From: Allium sativum
Lineage: Eukaryota > Streptophyta > Magnoliopsida > Asparagales > Amaryllidaceae
NCBI GenBank assembly: GCA_030737875.1
Contig: CM060910.1
Span: 635,363,303 to 635,427,302, forward strand
DNA length: 64,000 nucleotides
Direction: 5' to 3'
The notes beneath the pieces are model-generated. The model saw only the letters and a program-made list of their open reading frames with translations, searched no databases and was not told where the DNA came from. Positions 58,687-64,000 of this stretch are shown in pieces (the stretch's first letter is position 1; every line of letters starts with the position of its first letter). A program made the position numbers and the translations under genes.

Positions 58687-60824
58687 TGTTGTGATTTGTG
58701 ACATGAAATCACATATGTTGATAGAGACGAGGCAAGGATGTGCTTGGCGGTAGAGGACATGGTGCAGCAACAGAAAGAAAGTTAGAAGGAGCAGTTAGGT
58801 TTTTGAGTGGATTTATTGCTAGATTTTGACCCGGTCTTTCTGTGACTTTTTCTGCAAGTATTGAGCGGATATATTCCTAATATATCTTTAAGGGGAAAAT
58901 TGGATATTTTTCCTAAGCCTTCTATTCTTCTATAGAAGCAGCACATAGGGTTAGATTAATAGATGACCGAATAGAGTGGCGGCTGCGTGCCTCTAGGGCT
59001 TGGTGCCCTAGAGATGATTGATGCCTCCAGTTAATCCAAGGCTCAGCCGTCGTTCTTCATTGTTCTCCTTCTCCAACAAAGAGTGTTAGTCATCTAGATA
59101 TTCTTTCCCTTTCTCAATAAGGTTATTGACTCTTGTAATTTTGTTTATTGTTGGTTTTGATCCACTTTGTGTAAACTAAATTTGTTTCTGTGAATCAATA
59201 AAGAGGGTGGTTAGGTGGAATATCTTGTGTTTGCACATGTGATTTCATATCTGTGTTTGTTTCCATAGAAATCATCTTTAAGTAATTGGGTGAAGAAGAT
59301 CCTGATCGCTTATGCAAAGGCGCAATTTCCATAACAGTTGGTATCAGAGCTAGATCATCGCAAAGCTTAGAGTGATTTTGGATTGGAAAAATTGGTTTTT
59401 GTTCGGGAAAAAATTGATTTTTGTTGAAAAAATTGTTTTTTTTATGTCGGATATGATGGCACTGTTGGTGATGACTAATTTTGATTGGTGATTTGAAGGC
59501 CTCAATGGTTTGGTTGATGGAGATGAAGAGAAGCCCTCAGATGTGGATGAGGGAAGATGGAAGAAGTCAAAGATGTTGGCAATTGGTTTGATTTGCTTAT
59601 ACCTTGGTGATTCGGTTCATGTTTTCGACAGGGGTCTTCACATTGATGATGCTCGAGGGATCAAGAGTGATCGAGGAAGGAGCTCAGGTCAAGTGGTAGA
59701 CGGGTGTCGATGTGGAAGGCGAGTGACGGTTGAAGAACCTAATCCACAGCAAGGTGGAGAGGTTAATTTGGTCACTGCTAATGTGTTCGACAGGGGTCTT
59801 CACGTTGATGATGCTGGAGGGATCCGGGGTGATTGAAGTAGGAGCTTAGGTCAAGTGGTAGACGGGTGTCGTTGTGGAATTACAAGCACTTTTAGATCGT
59901 TGGTTGATGCACGGTGCAACTCATGTAGTAGATGCATCTTTTGTAGGCGGTGTGTTGTGTTTGTAATTGAGGTGTGGTCATAGTCCTTTCAAATCGACTA
60001 GGTGTGATTGTTGCCCTGAAATCAACTGAGTCCCTGTACTCGGAACAGGTGGGGTGTATCTCGTTTCCTGGAAATCGAGGTTGGTTTAATTGAGAGTAGG
60101 TGTCTTTGAAAGATTCAGATGACTTGTGTGTTGGAAGTTCGTTTGATATGATGTGATTTCATATCAAGGTGGAGTGTTGTGATTTGTGACATGAAATCAC
60201 ATATGTTGATAGAGATGAGGCGTGAATGTGCTTGGCGGTAGAGGAGATGGTGCAGCCACAGAAAGAAAGTTAGAAGGAGCAATTTGGCGTTTGAGTGGAT
60301 TTATTGCTAGATTTTGACCCGGTCTTTCTGTGACTTATTCTGCAAGTATTGAGCGGATATATTCCTAATATATCTTTAAGGGGAAAATTGGATATTTTTC
60401 CTAAGCCTTCTATTCTTCTATAAAAGCAACACATAGGGTTGGATTAATAGATGACCAAATAGAGTGGCGACTGCGTGCCTCTAGGGCTTGGTGCCCTAGA
60501 GATGATTGGTGCCTCCAGTTAATCCAAGGCTTAGCCGTCGTTCTTCAATGTTCTCCTTCTCCAACAAAGAGTGTTAGTCATATAGATATTCTTTCCCGTT
60601 CTCAATAAGGTTATTGATTCTTGTAATTTTGTTTATTTTTGGTTTTGATCCATTTTGTGTAAACAAAATTTGGTTTTGTGAATCAATAAAGACGGTGGTT
60701 TGGTGGAATATCTTGTGTTTGCACATGTGATTTCATATCTGTGTTTGTTTCCATAGAAATTATCTTTAAGTAATTGGGTGAAGAAGATCCTGATCGCTTC
60801 CGCAAAGGCGCATTTTCCATAATG
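58687..60824 (+). mobile_element. Small non-autonomous copia-type LTR element, 2138 bp
   Basis: Two 650-bp LTRs (58687-59336 and 60175-60824), about 95% identical by eye, flank 838 bp. The primer site TTGGTATCAGAGC follows the left LTR (59338-59350) and ATCAAGGTGGAG precedes the right one. Flanks ATAGT (58682-58686) and GTAGT (60825-60829) differ at one base. The right LTR ends ...CATAATG where the left ends ...CATAACA. It is organised like the element at 8947-11136 but unrelated in LTR sequence. The interior has no gag or pol. Confidence 0.85.
59510..59836 (+). CDS. Unrecognised 108-codon frame with an internal protein repeat
   Basis: Lies in the interior of the small LTR element. The conceptual protein contains VFDRGLHIDDARGI and later VFDRGLHVDDAGGI. 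At DNA level this is a duplication of about 110 bp, with copies near 59625 and 59788, the second copy running past the stop. Basic/acidic mixed composition with Cys-Arg-Cys-Gly in the middle. No family recognised. It may be a relic of captured or gag-derived sequence; whether it is translated is doubtful. Confidence 0.25.
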   Translation: MVDGDEEKPSDVDEGRWKKSKMLAIGLICLYLGDSVHVFDRGLHIDDARGIKSDRGRSSGQVVDGCRCGRRVTVEEPNPQQGGEVNLVTANVFDRGLHVDDAGGIRGD

Positions 60825-60829
60825 GTAGT

Positions 60830-62699
60830 TACATTTAATTGAAACTATGAATGGATGATAAAATCAAGAGGGACAGTAAATTACAAAAGCCGACAGTACG
60901 TTTTAATCGTTACCTACAACTGACAGTCCCGTCTGTGCCGAATGGGGATGCTGCCTGCCGTCATATCTTGGGACAGAACTAACAATAGTAAATCTGTCCA
61001 TGTAATTAAAATGTTAGTGAGCGCATAACTATTATCAAAGGGTGTTTGGCATGCATATAATCAGTCGCTAAGTTTATAAACTTGTGGGCATATTTAGACT
61101 ACAATAACGATAGTACACCGCTTGCCAATATAAAACAGGGAAAAAAAGTGTTGATGCGATTTGTTTTCTGTTTTTGTTTTTTTATTGGGTTTTTTCAGCT
61201 CCAAAGCACGGACAGACAATATTATAGCACAGTGAGGAGCGAATTTGCATTGGAAAGAGAGCACGTACTACATTTCAGCAACATCTATAGTCCAACATGT
61301 AGACGTTGGTACAAGCAGGTTGAAAACTGTAATGACACGTCAAATTAGATAAACCAACATAAAATATATTGGACGCATAAAGGGCAGCAAATGAGTAGAA
61401 TGAAGTGACGACATCGTTGATTAAAACAGCTACTTGTCATGACTGTAGGGCGGCGAAGAACTCACAAAAGGGACTACATTAAGATGTAAAAAATAAAACA
61501 TACGAATGAATCACAGAGAGGCGGTCGTCGCAGTAGGAAGGCAAGCAAATAAAGTAGCATTTATTTTGGGTCGTCGCCGGGAATATGCCATATTTAATAT
61601 AGTGTTACAAAGGTTGCTGTGTAGTTCCGAATGAATTATGGTTTTGGGCCTTTTGGCTATGTAAACATTACTTAATAATTGCAGTTGGGTATGATACAGA
61701 AATAACAATGCATGAATAATCTACCAATTTGGAATATTAACAGGTAGTTTAGCATTTGACTACTCCCGAACATACAATGGTAATCGTGTAGAACACAATA
61801 AGATAGATCAGAATTATGTATAGATTAAAAATATGTGATCACCCTTTTTTGTGTGTATAGATTAGACTAATAAATATTTCATCATCACCCATTTACTGGG
61901 ATGCACAATAAGGACACATTTACAAAGCTCATGGAATAAACTATTACACTGCTAAAGATGCCTATACAGATAATACAAAGACGTGCACATTCTTGATTTA
62001 CGATGTATATTGTATTGTAACCAATCATTTTTAATTTGATTGTTTAGTTCAGCACAGTCACTTTAAGAGTCTAGACAGACAAATGGGTGTTGGAAATTAT
62101 CATTTCAATTTTGAACGCACAATCAACATACATAATGTAGATTAGCTAGGTAGTATATATCAACAACTCACTGTATGGCCTGTCATTTCCATAATTTTAA
62201 AAATATCTATTTAGTATTTACATATGAAGGGAATTCACAATTCATGATATAGATTGTTCATCTTCCGTATATACGGGAAATTTATTCGCATGTTGCACCA
62301 AAAGCAATCAATATTGCTAAATCGAGTAACAGAGATGCCAAAATATAAAGTTATCAACGTTCTCAGACAACATATATCATTAATGATGCAGGGAAATGCC
62401 TGACATAAACTGTCATCCCAAATGAAAGTAAATAAATTTCAAATGGAAAAATATATGATATATTTTTTCATGTGAAATAGTTATAGCCCAAATATCCAAT
62501 TTTTTGAATCCACATACCGAGAAGCAACTGTGCCGCTATATCTAGTGGCAAGCAAATCATATGACCTATATAGCTTATACCAAAGTATATAACTGGAAAA
62601 ACATATAAAAGCACCAAAGGAAAAAAATATGATTAAATGCATGAGTGCTACTTCCAAAGCTTTTGGTAATTTTAATAGAACACAATCTCCCGTATTATT
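60830..62699. other. No assigned gene
   Basis: An exon-like plus-strand frame at about 61199-61348 follows GGTTTTTTCAG and ends with a stop, but I do not recognise it. Otherwise AT-rich without supported features. Confidence 0.3.
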
Positions 62700-63085
62700 A
62701 GTATTATTCAAATTGACCCACCAGGTGGTTGTGCCAATAATATTATCAGTAGCCACATCCTTGATGATCCAATCACGAGTTGTACCAATCTTACCATCCA
62801 CTTGACACCATGTCTCAATCTCAACAACATCACCCCTAACACAATAATACCATTACTTTGGATTCCATGCAATTATAATATGATAAAAGCACATAAAATG
62901 TAGAAATATACAGAAATTAAACTCTCAAGCTAGATCTTATATATCTCAATGTGCATGCGAGAGGTAACCCAAATAAGATGAAGTTTTTTGATTATTGTGG
63001 TTGTTGCAAAACCATCAGTTGACAGTCTTATACTTTGTGCATGATTGCAACCAACTTCATAGATCAAGAATTGGGACATTGATAT
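62700..63085 (-). pseudogene. FatA-type acyl-ACP thioesterase, two-exon fragment
   Basis: Minus strand. Exon at about 62926-63085 reads EVGCNHAQSIRLSTDGFATT, then KKLHLIWVTSRMHIEIYK. After an intron of about 90 bp, an exon at about 62700-62835 reads GDVVEIETWCQVDGKIGTTR, DWIIKDVATDNIIG and WVNLNN. These match the N-terminal hot-dog half of plant FatA (NHAQ, 'TDGFATT', 'RMHIEIYKYPAW', 'GDVVEIETWCQ'). FatA releases oleate from acyl-ACP in plastids. The piece is dead: a base is missing in the YKYPAW codons, Trp becomes TGA, the donor GT is lost, and the similarity stops after WVNLNN where RRLQKV should follow. First exons and the catalytic second half are absent. Minus orientation agrees with the Helitron terminus at 53190. 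Confidence 0.8.
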
Positions 63086-63911
63086 ACATTGTCAATTATT
63101 GACTCTATCCCCTGTTTTTCGTCCCTCCTTTTCACCTTTTTATCCCCTTGACAACTGACTAACATATTCGGTGGATTTTTTTGTTGTCTCAGTCTACAAT
63201 CAATCATTAATTAAGTAACCTCAATTACAAAATAGTTGAACACATACATTAGTTAGGTAGGCCAAATAATAAATCAGTTCAAGGTATACATAAATACTAC
63301 ATGTATAGGTTCAATTGTTTTTCAAAGGTGCTGATAGAAAATGGTGTATAATATGGAACTGATACAGTATGCCTTGGGTAATAATTGGATCTTTTGATGA
63401 GAATTTAATTAATGAATATGATGTGCATATGTAAATGACTTACAACTCAAAACGGGTTTCCCATCATTCTAAAGTGAAATAGATCATCATACATTTAAAC
63501 AAATCTTATGTAATAAACACTACGCGTGTGGTATTGTAAAAAAGTTAAAAAATATATTAATAGAGCAATTAGTTAACCGTTGATACTTGATAGTTAAAAT
63601 AATGGTGCATGTGAAAACAAATGGTAAGATATGTCAAAGGTGTTGCCACTCAACTTGAAATCATGTTCTCTCACTTACTAATTGCTCAAGTGCACTCAAG
63701 CATTCCTGCATCTACAACTATTGAGTAGAAAAATCTTATATAACGACAAATACATAAATTTAGATGTCTGGCATGTAACTTTAAAATTTTAGTTTGGATG
63801 TTGCTTTCCCTATATTTGAAGCAGTAAGTACATAGTTAATTTTTTTGTAGCTGCTACTAAATTAGGAATTTGTCTGTATAAGGTCCAAAAATCACAAGTG
63901 TAATTTATATA
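63086..63911. other. No assigned gene
   Basis: A minus-strand stretch near 63650-63706 (ECLSALEQLVSERT after TGCAG) could be an exon of an unknown gene. Nothing else is supported. Confidence 0.3.
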
Positions 63912-64000
63912 TACATATGTAAACACACATGTGTGTGACCACACGCACACGCACATGCGCATGCGCGCTTGCACACGCGCACGCGCGCACACACACACAC
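63912..64000. repeat. Alternating purine-pyrimidine microsatellite (AC/GC/AT)
   Basis: Long runs of alternating purine and pyrimidine, including GCACATGCGCATGCGCGC and CGCGCACGCGCGCACACAC, continue to the window edge. Confidence 0.9.

Noticed and set aside
1..64000. CRISPR arrays, rRNA or tRNA genes, bacterial operons
   Set aside because: No regularly spaced palindromic repeats, no tRNA B-box with matching cloverleaf, and no rRNA motifs seen. The tRNA-like strings (TGGTATCAGAGC) are retrotransposon primer sites.

Overview
The window is nuclear DNA of a flowering plant, most likely a eudicot, though the species cannot be named from sequence alone. It is AT-rich, has plant introns and tRNA-Met-primed LTR retrotransposons, and shows no bacterial gene structure. 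No intact host gene is present. Almost everything recognisable is a transposable element, a relic of one, or a broken piece of a host gene: a mitochondrial uncoupling-protein-type carrier, a GH1 beta-glucosidase and a FatA acyl-ACP thioesterase.

Layout. 1-793 is the 3' part of a Ty1/copia LTR. 1322-4918 holds minus-strand fragments of unrelated, intron-containing genes. 7096-8139 is a complete terminal-inverted-repeat transposon with 8-bp target duplication, carrying a possible four-exon mini-gene. 8300-11760 is a dead DUF4283/LINE-type reading frame cut by a 2.2-kb non-autonomous LTR element (8947-11136). 12518-18262 is a 5.7-kb solo LTR with 5-bp target duplication, and 18994-19921 is a smaller putative solo LTR.

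The centre is a nest. A minus-strand Ty3/gypsy element runs from 20494 to 41024. Its integrase reading frame is split by a Helitron (24393-35676, minus) that begins TC, ends TTAG after a hairpin, and sits exactly between an A and a T; removing it restores the frame. The Helitron is in turn split by a copia element (26371-32117) with 99.5%-identical 1107-bp LTRs but dead coding sequence. The gypsy 5' LTR is fused head-to-head at about 41025 to the truncated 5' LTR of a plus-strand gypsy element (41025-50746). The 3' LTR of that second element is broken by a copia solo LTR (47915-49285) and then by the end of a CACTA transposon (50747 onward) with three spliced exons of a transposon protein.

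The right end (53190-64000) starts with another Helitron 3' terminus of the same hairpin family. It contains a 503-bp TRIM (54986-55488), a 2.1-kb non-autonomous LTR element (58687-60824), a two-exon FatA pseudogene (62700-63085) and an alternating purine-pyrimidine microsatellite at the edge. The order of insertion can be read from the nesting: gypsy(-), then Helitron, then copia; and gypsy(+), then the copia solo LTR and CACTA, then a Helitron at the right edge of the visible CACTA remnant.
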